Origin: Volvox africanus
Taxonomy: Eukaryota > Chlorophyta > Chlorophyceae > Chlamydomonadales > Volvocaceae
Reading direction: 5' to 3'
DNA length: 64,000 bases
Assembly: GCA_030268105.1 (NCBI GenBank)
Contig: BSDZ01000112.1
Coordinates: 825,501-889,500, forward strand
Part shown: one piece after another, positions 1 through 15,430 of the stretch
How positions within the stretch are numbered: the first letter of the stretch is position 1
Layout of the letters: the number at the start of each line of letters is the position of its first letter
Program-made: the position numbers and the translations under genes
The notes under the pieces: generated by a model
Told to the model about the DNA's origin: nothing
Database searches by the model: none
The model's input: only the letters and a program-made list of their open reading frames with translations

Positions 1-690
1 AACATCGGATCTTACACCACTGCTGTTGCATCCTGCTGTACACAACTGTCGTTGTTCATTGTTGTTGTTGCATTTCAAATATACAAGCAAGAAGATGCAG
101 TATTATTAGATGTACGCTCTGATTACGAATACCACGACTGCGATCTTTTGGGTTTCTAACAGCTCCTTTTTATACCAAGTCAATAAGTAGCCTTGGAGGC
201 GATTTTGTTTTAGAGCCTGACAATGACGTAACGAGGCCTATGTCAGAACATGCATGACTACCAGTCAGAGCTCGTGACTACTAGTCCCGCTAACCTTAAT
301 TACCTTGGGCAAATCCCTAGCCCACTCGTAGCGAGGTCTGTACCCCACACATACGAGTGTGACCGGGACAAAGCAAACCGACGTCATGCGTGCTGGCACA
401 CTCAAAAATCGACACGAAATACGTCCATACGAAGCGATCATCCTGCTTCTGGCCTTGGCCGCGCATATAAGCCCTGCTGCACCACGTCGACAGTATGTAA
501 ACCTCCTGAACCCGGAACCCTCCCTTGCATATGTAAAAAGGTACCTAAAAAGGTAGGTGCCCCCATCCCAATGTTTGTCCTTCGCTTAGCACCACACAGT
601 CGTCCTAGGGCTACGGCACTTCCAACCGACTCCCATGAAACCCATGTATATTTCATTAGATTACTGAAGTAGTTGAGAGATGCAGAGGCC
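1..690. other. no supported gene
   Basis: Mixed-composition DNA. Overlapping open frames exist on both strands, but none shows a family motif or a convincing splice context. The 3' part may hold the tail of the minus-strand gene described next. Confidence 0.4.
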
Positions 691-2460
691 TCTCGAGATG
701 CTGAGAAGTTGCTTCTGCACCTTTGCATCGTGGAAGCGTGTGCCGTACTTGGACGACAACAACCCCGCATGCTCCCTACCTGCAGCCCGCAGCTGCCGTC
801 TGGTACAGGGCCCGAGCGCAACGTGTGGAGCGGCACAAAGCCACCTTCAGCGGTTACAGTGCTGGTCATGTGAGCGACCGTCACAAGGCCCCCCCAGACC
901 AGAGGTTGAAGGAGGTTCCCCTTGCCGGCTAGCAGCCCTGGAAGGTCTGTGTACTGGCCGGTCATCGCCGGCACCGCAGCCTCTGTATCCAGACCTTGGC
1001 AGAGCGTGGAGAACAGCGTCATGTGCTATTGACCACAGGAATTGGGGCGTTCATATCCTGAAGAGCTGGATATAAATCGCCAGATCAGTGCAGACTCAGT
1101 ACAGCCCCCCACAGCCGCGGATCACGACCGTTTCGATCGGCAATCATGGGCTGCGTTCATGTATAATAAGCCCCCATCATCTTAGGGGCTTGGCAGGGCC
1201 ATCAGCGAACACGCGCTGCAGGGACGTCCATGCGGCAAAATGTGTATGTCCTAAGAATGCATGATGGCGCCATGCGATCCTGGGCATACACGCATGTGCC
1301 GCCAGGATCCGCAATTGGGATGTGGCCAGCTGCCCGCTTCTCTCCGCTCCTGCCTCCATCCCGTGCTGCACATCTGCAACCCAAGTTGCGGCGCCGGCAT
1401 GACCGTCGTATGTGGCATTACCCCTGCACAGCTCGTCCAGCGTCACTAGAGATGCCCATCTGACAGCAGATAGGACAGATGCTGCCTCTCCCCCATCTCC
1501 ACCTGCATGGAGCATTAGGCAGCGCAACGGCGAACCAAGCATCACAGTAAAATAAGGCACATGACACCTGAGAGGCGGTGGCAGGAGAATGGTGTGAAGG
1601 GAGGGAGAGATTGTGCCGATGAAGAGGGGAGCAGCAGAGCGGCCCAAGATCTAAGGACACACACACGCACTCGAAGACCATAAAGCACCACATGGGATTG
1701 AGATCTGCTACCAGCATAGGCAATGCCTTGGTATCAGGTTGAACGAATGAAAGCTTGCTGTTAAGTTGGTTGGTGCGCATCATTTGAGAAAATGGCCGAC
1801 GATTGCCAGGTAATCCAGAGCCCCATTGTCAGTTCCAAAGGCGCTCCGCAATTCATAAGGCGACCCCCCCCACACACACACACCCCACCTGAAAGGTGCT
1901 CTCTCCAGACATAATGCACTGGGGGCGGCAAAATGTGTCCGTGTTGATCACATGGGGCACTCTAACGGCTATTCCGTCAGCCAAGGGAAGGAAGACGACT
2001 CCAGGTGCAGCAATGTAGTCACCAAGGGTAGCATCTTGCTGGGAGTGGGCGTCCGCTGGTAAAGACCATGGGCACCTTGGGTCTACACACGCTCACTGCC
2101 TGCTGATGTTGCTGCTTGCGCCCACATGCGTCTCCGTGCCCCGGCATAGTGATTCCGCTGCAAATGCAACCTCAGGAACTTTTGCATCAATCCGGCAGCG
2201 CTCCAGTGGGGGGCCCCAGATAACCGCGCACCCATCCGTGTGGGGATGCGGTCAACGGGGTCCAACCTGGGGACCGCTGCGGACACGTGGCAGCCATCAT
2301 GATGGCCATGAGCACCACCACCCTGGCGGCCTGCAGCAGCGTGTCTCTCCCGCCCAGTTGGCATCCGTGAGCAGCAACGCGCTGGGCAGGCTACGGGGAC
2401 CTCCCAAGCGCAGGTCATTGGGTGTCACAACGATGTCAGCCTCCAGGGCCCCTGCTGCTG
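690..2460 (-). pseudogene. unidentified minus-strand gene, fragmentary
   Basis: I do not recognise the family. Three stretches read like genuine protein. Around 2455-2340 one frame gives ALEADIVVTPNDLRLGG and then SALLLTDANWAG. In another frame, 2381-2267 gives GRDTLLQAARVVVLMAIMMA and ends at a CAG|GTTGG donor. From 2082 to 1889 there are 64 open codons between a TAG acceptor and a CAG|GTGGGG donor, including LGDYIAAPGVVFLPLADG. The phases of the last two pieces agree. The first and second pieces share one coherent protein text but sit in different frames, which suggests a frameshift or a missed intron. Further possible exons run down to about 700 (for example around 1300 and 950) but I could not join them. 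It is either a decayed gene or one I have not modelled fully. Confidence 0.4.
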
Positions 2461-2941
2461 CTGCACGTTTAGTGTGCTTCCACGGGTTTGTTAAGGTATT
2501 GGAGACGCAAAATGAGCCATCTAATGAGGCACGGGTGCGTGATTCCTATCGCGAACATGACAAACTTGCTGATTTCTTGCGGCACGGAGACGTCACAGAA
2601 ATGACTATTGCTGATTATCCTGCAGACCCTATCTGGTCGTTGAACGCATTGGTTTACCAAGTCACAACTATAGTCATAACCATAACTCCAACACTACACC
2701 TCGGATCGTTCCACGAGCTCGTTACTGAGAATAAAATATACCACTGTAAGTATCATGGTAAGGTTATGGGCTTGCGACCGTAACGTGCAATCATTGTTCG
2801 TACGGATCAAAAGAATGATCAACTTTGGAGAAGGCGCATAATCTTCCTGTGATTACACTATGAAAGCTTGAATTAGTCGCGTTAAATTCATTTACACTTT
2901 AAGATCTACACATCTTTCTACGGTGGCCAGCGCCGACCAAC
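2461..2941. other. intergenic, upstream of ALAD
   Basis: No coding evidence. This includes the presumed promoter and 5' leader of the ALAD gene; I see no clear TATA box. Confidence 0.4.
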
Positions 2942-6117
<3,176 letters not shown>

Positions 6118-6990
6118 AGACGAGTGAATTGGGTGCTGGTCAGACGAGTGTGATTTGCGTTAATGGATGGGTAGATGGGTGGTAGCATAACGGACTGCAG
6201 AAGCTGGGTAACCAGACGGCAGTGCGTTAAGTATTCTTGAGCGGGACTGTGTAAGAGACTGCCCGTCCGAGTTGAGAGGCTGGCACTTCGCAAAACTCCG
6301 GCCGGAGGTGATGGTATGTGTGCTGATAATCGAGTCTGAAGGCTTTGTTCGGAAATGCCTGCCTGCATCTAGCAGTCAGTGGGCAATGCGAGGATTATAT
6401 TGAGATTCTGATTGCTACGAGTTACGAGCCACCGCCAGGGCCCTGGCGAGGCGAGAGATCAGCATACGGGGTCGACTTTTTTATGGATGTTTGGGTCAAA
6501 CCGAGCGTTTGCTGATACTGTAGCAATAGGACCGATAAAAGGATTGCGCCACCTCGACAGTTTGAACAGGTCCATCCATATTAGCTTCGGGGACAAAGCC
6601 CCTTGACATACTGACTTATTTACTGTTCCTTTGTTTTGAACTGAAGGCTGCACTAATGTCAAACCTTGCAGAGCTTGTAGCTTGTACGAAGTTGCCGTAA
6701 TCTGTAAGTATTATTGTGCAGTCTGTCACAATTTTGGCAACACCTCGTCAATTGCAAGTGCCGCACAACAGGCACGCGGATTAACCCCCACGCGAGGATA
6801 AAGCACGCCATAGCCCGCTGCTGCTTGCACCCTGGGCACGTTTATGCCCGTATGTTGTGTCGGTTCCCCGTCGGTTCCCCAACCTAGAGGGGGAGAGGGG
6901 GGCGGGGCTGGAATGAAGCGCGACCCTGGCAACGGAAAACTGTACTAACTGCCAAATCCAAAGAACTCGGTAAACGGAAGAACGAGCAGC
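6118..6990. other. ALAD 3' region and Dus upstream region
   Basis: No coding evidence. A TGTAA at 6250-6254, about 130 nt after the ALAD stop, is a candidate poly(A) signal if this is a chlorophyte. The rest is unremarkable. Confidence 0.4.
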
Positions 6991-6996
6991 TATAAA
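6991..6996 (+). promoter_or_regulatory. candidate TATA box for the Dus gene
   Basis: TATAAA lies 35 bp upstream of the chosen ATG of the dihydrouridine synthase gene, which would imply a very short 5' leader. It is a sequence match only. Confidence 0.3.
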
Positions 6997-7030
6997 TTCG
7001 GCTCTTTCATCGTCTGCATATAATGTAAAC

Positions 7031-10000
7031 ATGCTCGCGAATTTACGCAGCCCGTCAAGGGTTGTCTGTCTTCCGCAGCAGCCGCCATTCCCCACGGCTG
7101 CTGCTAGACAAGGCTGGAGCTTCACCCGGCGATCAGGGATTGATCATGTCCTACCAGAAGACGAAAGAATTGTGGATGCTTCAGGGCCATCGTCTTCGGG
7201 TCAGGCAGAGTTCGACTATGAGACACCAGGCTGGGTCAGGACAAGAAATGCAACCTTTGTGGAGCAGCTTCGTGGAAAGCTCCTGCTCGCGCCCCTTACG
7301 AAGGTGTGCATTTGAGGTTTTCTTACAGCGGTGACGAAATCACGAGGATCGCTCGTTACGCCGCTGCTCGCTTTGACAGGGCGGCAACGTCCCTTTCCGG
7401 CGGCTATGCCTGCATTTTGGGTGTGAAGTAACTATGTCCGAGATGTCATTCACCAAGCCGCTACTGAAAGGTAATGGCATTTCAAGGCAGTATTGACTTT
7501 CTACCCTGTCTGGGAAGTAGGATTTTAGGCTGACCCGGTCCATCTGGCCCTCTTGCATGGGTCGAGGCGACAGAGTCGAGCGTGCACGTCTTTATAAGGC
7601 TTCCGGAGAGTCTATGTTTGGCTTTCAAGTCGCTTGCAAAACCATATCAGACGGCGTCGCTGCTTCGAAACTCGCCAAGGAGGTGAGCTTTCGCACACGG
7701 TTGAAGTTCTCAACTAATTCACACCACACCGCACCTCATCACACCGTGATTGAAACGAGGAGTTAGGTTAACTTGGAGATTGCGAGCAAAGGATGCAAGC
7801 AACTGGATACGTATACGACCCAGTAATAGCAAAAGGGTTCTGAGGACCCACGCCAGAGTCATGCATACCATGGCTGCTGGGCATTTCTCCGTCTCGCTTG
7901 GACCTCTCAACAGACCGCTTGGACCCGATGAATGGACCACCTTGCTGCCCTCGCTCGCTTGCATATCCGTCTGCAGGCCGGGGCGCAATTCCTTGATATC
8001 AACTGCGGCTGCCCCATTCACGGTGGGTGCGCGGGCGCTGATGTAAGCTACCGCCCAAGGACGGTAGTCCCTTGTCGCATATCTACCTCAACGCGTGGTG
8101 CGCGCAGTGCTCCTATATTCCTGTGGTCGATTTATCTCCTTATGTTTTTCCTACCAAATCGTGCTAGACGGCTATGTTGACCGTTGTGCAGCTCCCTGAT
8201 ACTATTTTAACTCATATTCTCAGAGGCGACGCGGCGAGGCATGGGATCTGCCATGCTTCGGAAGCCTCGCGCCCTTGCCAAAATGGTTGCCGGGATTGCC
8301 GCGGAGTCTGAGCTACCTGTCACTGTCAAGGTTGGTGTAGGGCTATTGGGGTTGTCAGGTGTAGAGAGGAAACACCACTGGGCTACTGAGCTACCGTTTT
8401 ATCTTGTTGCGTGTGCTTGGTCCTCTACGTATGATTTGTGTGTTGCAACAGCCGGCCGCTAAAAATGCTACCTCTTGTTAGGTGATTTGTTCCAACCTTG
8501 CGTCTGTCCTAAAGCTGTACCGCGGGCTCCTTCGCAATGAAAAAGATGGCAGAGAATATGCCGATCGCACTGCGCCATTTTTGTAGTTCTCTTGACCTGT
8601 ACATGCTTGTCTGTTTGTAGAATATTCAAGATTACTCACCCACTGATCTTGAAACCTATTCACCTCAATTGCAGATCCGCTTGGGGGAGAACGACAACAA
8701 AATCAACGTGGATGCGGTAGTTGGCTTCTTGGAGCGGGCGGGAGCGGCGGCGGTGACTGTGCATGGCCGGACGGCAGAGCAAAGGTGGGTCGTGACCGTG
8801 CAGGCTGTCATTTCGGCCGACGTGGCCATAGGCAGCCCTCGCTGTAACCCTCTTTCGTGTGGCTAGTATTCGCGGCAGATGGAAAGCTGCCAATATTACG
8901 CTTGGGTCTTGGGGTAGGGAGGTCGATCGGGGACTGCTGTGGTACCCTGAGAGCTGAAACCCGGGGGCTGCTCGCGAGAGTGCCAACCTGCCAGTTGTGG
9001 TGGCGAACGGGTGAATGCTGCTACGCTACCTAAGCGTATCTACGATGCGATGCTTTAGGTCATCTGGGCTCCGCAGTGGGGTCTGTCGTGCAGTAAACTT
9101 CAGGACTCCTTTGGAAATGGGGCCGTGCTGGGGGGGGGTCCAATGCCGTTGTAGGGACTATACCTAAGACGTAATATAGGGGTACTAGGCTCATAATATT
9201 GAGACATGGCCACAACGGACATGGCGGAGCTGAACCGAACAGTTTGTGTACGTGTGCGAGGGAGATGTCAAGATCCCTGTGTGGGTAATGGTATGGTGTG
9301 GCTTTTCGTGCCGGGTGACGAAACCCTTAATGGATTCCCCTTCGGCAGTCTTTGTGGCGTATTCGTTGCGGGACTTTGACCGACACTTCCATCTTCTGAC
9401 GGCACCTGGCACCTCGATAAAACGATATAGCACACATCTGGCCACAACAACGTATGGCAGTTGGCGGCTAGAGGAGGCTGTTTGCGTTTGCGATTAGTGG
9501 AACGCTCATACCGTTTCGTAAGACGATCTCGTCAACACGAGGGTGGACAGATGATGAGGCTTGTGGATTCCCCTACGGCTGTACCTTGTTGGCCGACACA
9601 ATCCAATACTGATGTCCACGTCTCTCAGATGGATAATACGCTAATAGCAGGATTTTACGAATCGTCATATCATAATGTTACGAGATCACACAGCTGCAAC
9701 ATTTGATGACGAAGCTGCATAAGGGGGTTCGCTCTGAGGTGCCACGAGCTCCTCCCTTCAACTTATCGTTGTCGATGTGACTTTTGGCGCCATCCCTCCG
9801 ACGCACACGGATTCTCTTCGTTGTAAATCCTTACTTTACATAAATTGTATTTTGTATTATGCAGATACAAGAAGGCTGCTGACTGGGATCGTGTCAGCGA
9901 CGTGGCTCGTTCTCATTCCGTTCCCATTATTGGCAACGGAGATATTCTTACTCACTACGAGGCCCACGCCCGACTGGCTGAGTCGGGCTGCGCTGCCGTT

Positions 10001-10975
10001 ATGGCGGGGCGAGGGGCGCTCATCAAGCCTTGGATCTTCAAAGAGTTCAAAGAGGTGAGACGGTGAGTTATAGGGTATATACGTTGCATTCGGGTAGTGA
10101 TGTGGAAGGATTCAGGGCTTCAAGGCAGGCCGAATGCTACATAGTTGGCCTACGGTGCAAATGTTGAAGGGTAAGCTTTCAAAATATAGCACCCGTACAG
10201 GTGCCCTAGCAGAACACTGGAGGAGGTGTAATGTTTAATTGTAGAAATATTCACCGGTGTCCTCAGTATCTTAAGAAATATAACGATGCTGCAGGGCCGT
10301 GAGTGGCTGCTGGACACACAAGAGAGGGTCGGTGTGTTCCGTCTGTTAGTGTCTTACATGAAAGAGCATTTCGGAGACGACGAACGTGGCCGCCGCAAGG
10401 CCTGGTACTTTTTCCCCTGGCACTTTGACTTTCTTACACGGTGAGTCGTCATGGCTTCGCGGACACAGGACGCGTTTGTACATTGACGATTGCTATCTTG
10501 GAAATGCGCAAAGTGCAGGTAAATTGTGAATCTTCCTCATTGGCCCTCTCATCTTCTCCCCCGCGCCTTTGCCGGTCCCAACAGATACCGGCCTTTGCCC
10601 GAAGCAGTGTACGGAGCCCAGAGTCGCGAGCGTCCACTTATCCTTACACGCCAAGACTTGACTGACGCCCGGGTAGGTGAGACTCCGGAGGGCTTGTCCT
10701 GGGCGGAGCGGCTACTGCGCTGTGAACATCCGGACGCGCACGGGGCGATGGCGGATGCCCTTTGGGAGGCGGGCTCGGACGCCGAGGCCTTGGCAGCGCT
10801 GGAGCGTATTGGGGCAGAACGTGTGGTGTGTTGGGAGGACGATGTGCGGTCTGGCGGGCGCGATGGGGATGCCAGCCGAGGTGGAGGGCTGGGTGTAGGG
10901 AGTGATGGCGGTAAGGCAGGCATCCAAGGGAAGGGGAGCAGGGACCGGGCAGGGGAGGAGCTGGAACGGGGGTGA
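7031..10975 (+). CDS. tRNA-dihydrouridine synthase, Dus3-like (plant organelle-type)
   Basis: An FMN-dependent enzyme that reduces uridine to dihydrouridine in tRNA. Exons: 7031-7303, 7380-7470, 7567-7682, 7977-8022, 8224-8330, 8675-8784, 9865-10054, 10295-10440, 10585-10975. Phases agree and give 489 residues. The TIM-barrel start is LLLAPLTKGGNVPFRRLC. The catalytic cysteine is C172 in NCGCPIH, K211 ends the VTVK strand, and H241 lies in VHGRTAEQR. GNGDILTHYEA and MAGRGALIKPW bind the FMN phosphate in the family. The C-terminal helical domain (MKEHFGDDERGRRKAWYFF) is Dus3-like. There are no CCCH zinc fingers ahead of the barrel; residues 1-45 look instead like an organelle targeting peptide. 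The last 70 residues are Gly/Glu/Asp-rich and unique. The final stop overlaps a good donor (G|GTGAGT), so a further 3' exon is possible. The acceptor of exon 3 could instead be 9 nt downstream. Confidence 0.9.
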
Positions 10976-11977
10976 GTATTATTCCTACGGCGCCACAAAA
11001 TTCTGAGGTGCTGGACAAGGAGAGGTTCACACATGTAGGCACGTATATCCTGTATGGTCTGGACAAGGGACCCTAAGACAAGCGTGCGTTGTTATTTTTG
11101 GTCGGTTCTTGGCTCCTGCCTCGTGACTCCTCGACGACGATTTCCATTGTTTGGGTTCTCCCGAACCGGCCTTGCTCACTATTACTATAAGCCTTGGTGC
11201 TGCTGCTACGATGCCATTACGGCCCCGCTGTAATCCTGCTATACGAATGCTTCAGTCGTCATGATGTGGCGTAGAGCCCCCCAGCCCAGGATACCTGCAC
11301 GGAAACGACGACGTGGCCTGGGAAAAACGTAACGCTTGAATCATATCGATTTTTTGGTAGCCTGGTACGGTGAACGTTCGAGAAAATGGATATGGCTGGA
11401 AGCTAAGGGTCTCGTGTCTCCTTCCCAAGGGCACACCCCGCATTTCCTTCCCAGGAAAGGTGGTGCGGGATGCCTTAAAGAATTTCTGCCACGGCCCGGG
11501 TTCAGTTAGGGACCAGCCCGGTGAAGACAGCCTTCGTCCCTTTTTTTATCACATAGCGAATCGAGGAAAAGTAGTCCTCCCGAACTATTGGTCGTCGGAA
11601 GAACAAGAAGGGTTCACGATACGTTGTCTAAGGCGACCACTACTTCCCTGGCTACCAATATCATCACGATACTTAAACCTCAACGTGCCTAGTATCAGTT
11701 ATGAGCTAATTCCTGGGAGCAGTTCCACTGGTCTGACGCATATGCAACTTCGCGCGTACCGCATATGACCCACGGTTCAGTACGCAGGAACAACAAGGAG
11801 GGATTCGGCAGGGCACTGAACCTAAATTAGGGTTTCTGGTTTTACATAAAAGAGTCTCAAGAGAATACACAATGTCAAACTAGTGCAACTGCAGGAGGTA
11901 ACTGATTACCGCTCTGTTCGTCGATGAATTTCCAGGCAGGACGAGGTCTATTATCTGTCGATTAGTCACGATCTGCA
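10976..11977. other. intergenic
   Basis: The 3' flank of the Dus gene, with a TGTAA at 11229-11233 about 250 nt after the stop. A 132-codon open frame at 11370-11768 has no recognisable motif and no codon bias I can defend, so I do not call it. Confidence 0.35.
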
Positions 11978-12568
11978 ATGACCGATACGTCTGTGACAAC
12001 AGCAGGGACAACGATAGAAACGGTGTTGAATCACCGGCCGGTGTCCCCAAGGCAGCAATCCTATGCGGCGCCATGCACTATGCCTCCAGGTGTCCAGGCG
12101 ACTGGAGAAGGGCAGGAACACCCCTCGGCGGATTTGGTCCAGTCTGACGACGCACCAGGTGCGGCGTGCACCAGGCGCGGATTGACAAGTGGCAACGAAG
12201 GCAGCAGAAACTGCTGGCAGCTTTCCTTGCTGTTCGCTGCCGTTGCTGGCGCTGCAGCCACAGCGGCTACAGCAACTATACTCGGCGCTCGGGCTCGGAC
12301 TCGCCGCCGTAGCGTAGGCTTAGAGGCAGACGAGCTGCGGTTGGGGGGGCGACAGCCGTCGGCCGCGATTGCGAGGTTGAGGGTTAGAGGCGCTGGTACC
12401 AACGATGTTTCAAGTTCACAATTGTCGGTGGGTCAGTTGATGTTGTGGATGTTGGATGAGATGGGGGATATGGCAGTTGAGACGCAGCTGGATGAGCTGG
12501 GCTTTGACCTGCAGCCCGAGCGGCAGCTGCCGGCCCTTCTGCGTGAACGTGTGCTCGCTGGATGGTAG
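11978..12568 (+). CDS. hypothetical protein with one possible membrane segment
   Basis: A single open frame of 196 codons. I do not recognise it. Residues 1-80 are Thr/Pro/Gly-rich and look disordered. Residues 82-105 (SLLFAAVAGAAATAATATIL) are hydrophobic enough for one transmembrane helix and are followed at once by an Arg cluster (ARARTRRR), so the following part would sit on the cytosolic or stromal side. The C-terminal 50 residues are amphipathic and acidic-then-basic (MLWMLDEMGDMAVETQLDEL). Nothing else fixes its function. It could be a single-exon gene or the main exon of a larger one, or a chance frame. Confidence 0.35.
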   Translation: MTDTSVTTAGTTIETVLNHRPVSPRQQSYAAPCTMPPGVQATGEGQEHPSADLVQSDDAPGAACTRRGLTSGNEGSRNCWQLSLLFAAVAGAAATAATATILGARARTRRRSVGLEADELRLGGRQPSAAIARLRVRGAGTNDVSSSQLSVGQLMLWMLDEMGDMAVETQLDELGFDLQPERQLPALLRERVLAGW

Positions 12569-13112
12569 ACGTACCTTGATGGTACTGGTCATTAGCAACC
12601 CGGCAGGCCTGGGGTAGAGACTTTAGGCGTGTAGGGTTAGGTACAACGGGCATTTGGCGGCCTGAGTGAAGGTGCCCGATGCCAGGATGTCATGGCAAAA
12701 GGATGCTAGGATCAATCTGGGTCAGTCGCCGATGAGTCAGGGGGTCACGCGCCGTTGAGGAGCTTTGGGGTGGTTAGGCAAGTTTCAAGGTTTAGGTTTA
12801 GGGCTGAGGTCTGGCTAGGGTAGCAGCTGAGCAACACAGCTCCAGGGAACTACGAAATGTGGTGTCATGTACCGTTGACGGCGTGACAATTCTGGTGAAA
12901 GAGCGGTTAGGAAACGACAGTTCCGACAGCTGCTGATTCGCGTGAGTGACAGTTGGCCATGGCTGGATCCACCAGCCGTACATTTCGGTGGTCTCTTACT
13001 AATACTTAAGGCGAACGCTTCCCTCTGGAAGTGCTTCGCCTGGTCGATATAGACTGTTCGGAATTGAGCTATTGTAACGATATTATACAGACTCTTACAG
13101 TGGCTCACATTC
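12569..13112. other. intergenic
   Basis: I see no gene. Short overlapping frames only. Confidence 0.35.
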
Positions 13113-14318
13113 CGCGCATCTGCCCAGGCCGCCAATAGATCAGCCTAAGACTGGCGCTAAGGACTACGTGAGGGCCTACGATGGGGCATCCGACGGCTTC
13201 ACAGCCTTCAAGTCCCACGCGCCGAGCTATGCCGCATGCGCCCTGTAGCCACTGACCCACGAGAAGCGAAAAGGTGCTGACTACTCGGAGGTCTTGCGCA
13301 AGTTGGTCTCTGACTTTCTTCCTGTCAACACGCCCCTTCGGAGCACGTACACGCCTGAAGAGCTGGGCCGCGTGGTGGATCGTCACTACGCGCACTACAT
13401 CGCACATGGTGGGGTGCATGCGGATTACCGGGGGCAGCGGGCTGCCGGCGGCAGCCAGGACCTCATCGTGTTCTGGCTTAAGGAGGTGCAGGCGCGTGTT
13501 CTCCCGAATGCGCAACGCCTGCACAAGGACTTCGACCAGTGGGCCTATCCCACTGGGGTAGAGCCCAACCTCGCAGTACAGGGCTTCAGTAACGAGTTTG
13601 ACCAGCTGGACGCCCAGCTGTACCCGGAGGTCCGCAAGGCCCAGCGGTTCTTCGACGCTGCGATTGCAGCGCTCGCGGGGTACGACTTCCTGGTCCGGCG
13701 AAAGGAGGACATTCTGGCGGAGGACAAGTGGAACGCGCTGACGATGGAACAAGCTCTGCGTTTGCTCAACGCCATGGTCGACGCCAAGGGTTCTGAGGGC
13801 CTGCTGCCACGCAGCACAGGCGGCACTGGCGGCGGGGGATCCGAGGGAAATGCTGACGGTGGAGCCGCTGGCAGTGCTGGCATCACCACCGCCGGAGGCA
13901 GCGGTGGCGGTGGCGGCGGCCGCAAGAAGACCATCACGGTGCCGGCGGCGGCCCACCCACGCTGCCTGACGGGAGCGGTGTCAGCGCTGAGGCTGCTGCC
14001 AAAGCCGACTTGGTCTGCCGCGAAGGCCAGTGGCAGGCGCACCAGGAAAAGACCTGTCGGCTGCATGTCCTAGCGCGGACGCCGCACACCCAGGCGGCAT
14101 GCAAGGTCTCGGCATCACGGATCTCCTCAGACCCCCAGGGGTTGTTCCGCGACATGTGCCGCAGGTTACTGGGAGCGCAGCAAGCGGGACAGGTGCCGTG
14201 TGATCTCTCCGGCAGCGTAGTGCAGGCTCAGCAGTTCCTGGTGCAGGCGGCGGCACCTACACCACACCTACCTCGCCTACCTCACATACAACCTAGAGAT
14301 GAGACCATTTCTACCTGA
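13113..14318 (+). pseudogene. broken gene, possibly MYND-type zinc-finger protein
   Basis: One coherent protein text runs through this stretch but is interrupted. From 13113 to 13246 the frame reads IDQPKTGAKDYVRAYDGASD and on to SYAACAL, then meets TAG at 13247-13249. The same frame continues as LTHEKRKGADYSEVLRKLV and on through FSNEFDQLDAQLYPEVRKAQ to about 13,800. It then enters a Gly/Ser/Ala-rich linker of about 50 residues. Near 13,970 the text moves to another frame, giving ADLVCREGQWQAHQEKTC, which has the spacing of the C-terminal half of a MYND zinc finger. MYND-domain genes are numerous in green algae. With one internal stop and one frame change I score it as a pseudogene; unrecognised introns are the alternative. 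The 283-codon frame on the opposite strand is its shadow. Confidence 0.4.
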
Positions 14319-15430
14319 GGCCTAGGTACAGTACGTATAATCATGCATTTTCTCTATTAGGTGGCCCTGAGGTCTATGTGATGGCTATGTGGACCCCCCG
14401 TACCCCCGTATCCCCGTTTCCCCGTACCCCTTTATAACTGTTTTTAGACGACCATGTGGTTAAGGGTTAAGAGGCTCCGAACTCCCTGACCTCCGATGGC
14501 AAGTTGTGCGGAGTTCGGGGGTTGCATGGAGGGATGACATGAGACCAAATGATTCTGATTCGTAGCATGTTGCAGCAGCGTCATGCCCAGAATTGCGATA
14601 ATCTCACTTGATTGGCTGTAGGATTGATATAGGACTTATGGGGGAGCCAGAGACTGCCCGAGCGGCTCCAGTGCAGCAACCGGATAATGCTATGGGCCTT
14701 ATGCGACTGGGCATTAATCTGAGGACCTCAGCTAGGATACAAATTAAACAGAACGTATGCCATAAGAATCCTGGTGAACAAGACCCCGGCAAAATAAGTT
14801 GTGACTTTCTTTTACAGATGGTGGTCAGATAACCACCATCAAGCATCAGGTAAGAGTGGTTAATGTGTATATCGTTCTGTCCTCTGGATGGGGGACCGAT
14901 CCTACGTTCCAAACGCCTTGCCCAGAAATCCAAACCACCGATTAGAGTCCCTGTCGCGATGGCGGTCCCCCGAGTCTGGACCGTCATTAGTGCCTTCATC
15001 GCCGTAGTTGCGCCTGACTGCCGCAAATATCGTTATACTACAGCGAATATGCGGAATGGGTACGCATAGTCAGACCTTTCACTCTCAGACCACTTAGAGA
15101 GCACATTTCCTTGAGATCTGCACATTTCTTGTTCTGATTTAATTCCTCGACGAGCGTACCAACGAATGTTATGGCTTTCTTCCACGTGTTGACCGCATCC
15201 CTGTGAATTAACTCATCAACTGTGCATCGGCATGATCTGCCGTAAGGTGGGACGAGAGTGATGCAAACCCAGCCCAGAGTTGATCCTGTTTCGTATCCTC
15301 TCTTCGTTATTGCTTGATCTCGTGGACCTTTCACTCTCCTTGCCCTCCTGTGCCATTAACTCTTGCGAATCAATATACTACTCTACTGTCATCCCACGTT
15401 AAGTTGTCCTCAAATTGTAACCTTATAGGG
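14319..15430. other. intergenic
   Basis: No gene seen. Near 14,390-14,430 there is a short run of CCCCGTA-type repeats (ccccgtacccccgtatccccg). Confidence 0.35.

Noticed and set aside
13105..13956. 283-codon minus-strand frame
   Set aside because: It is the shadow of the plus-strand text, which has the more natural composition and a Gly-rich linker.
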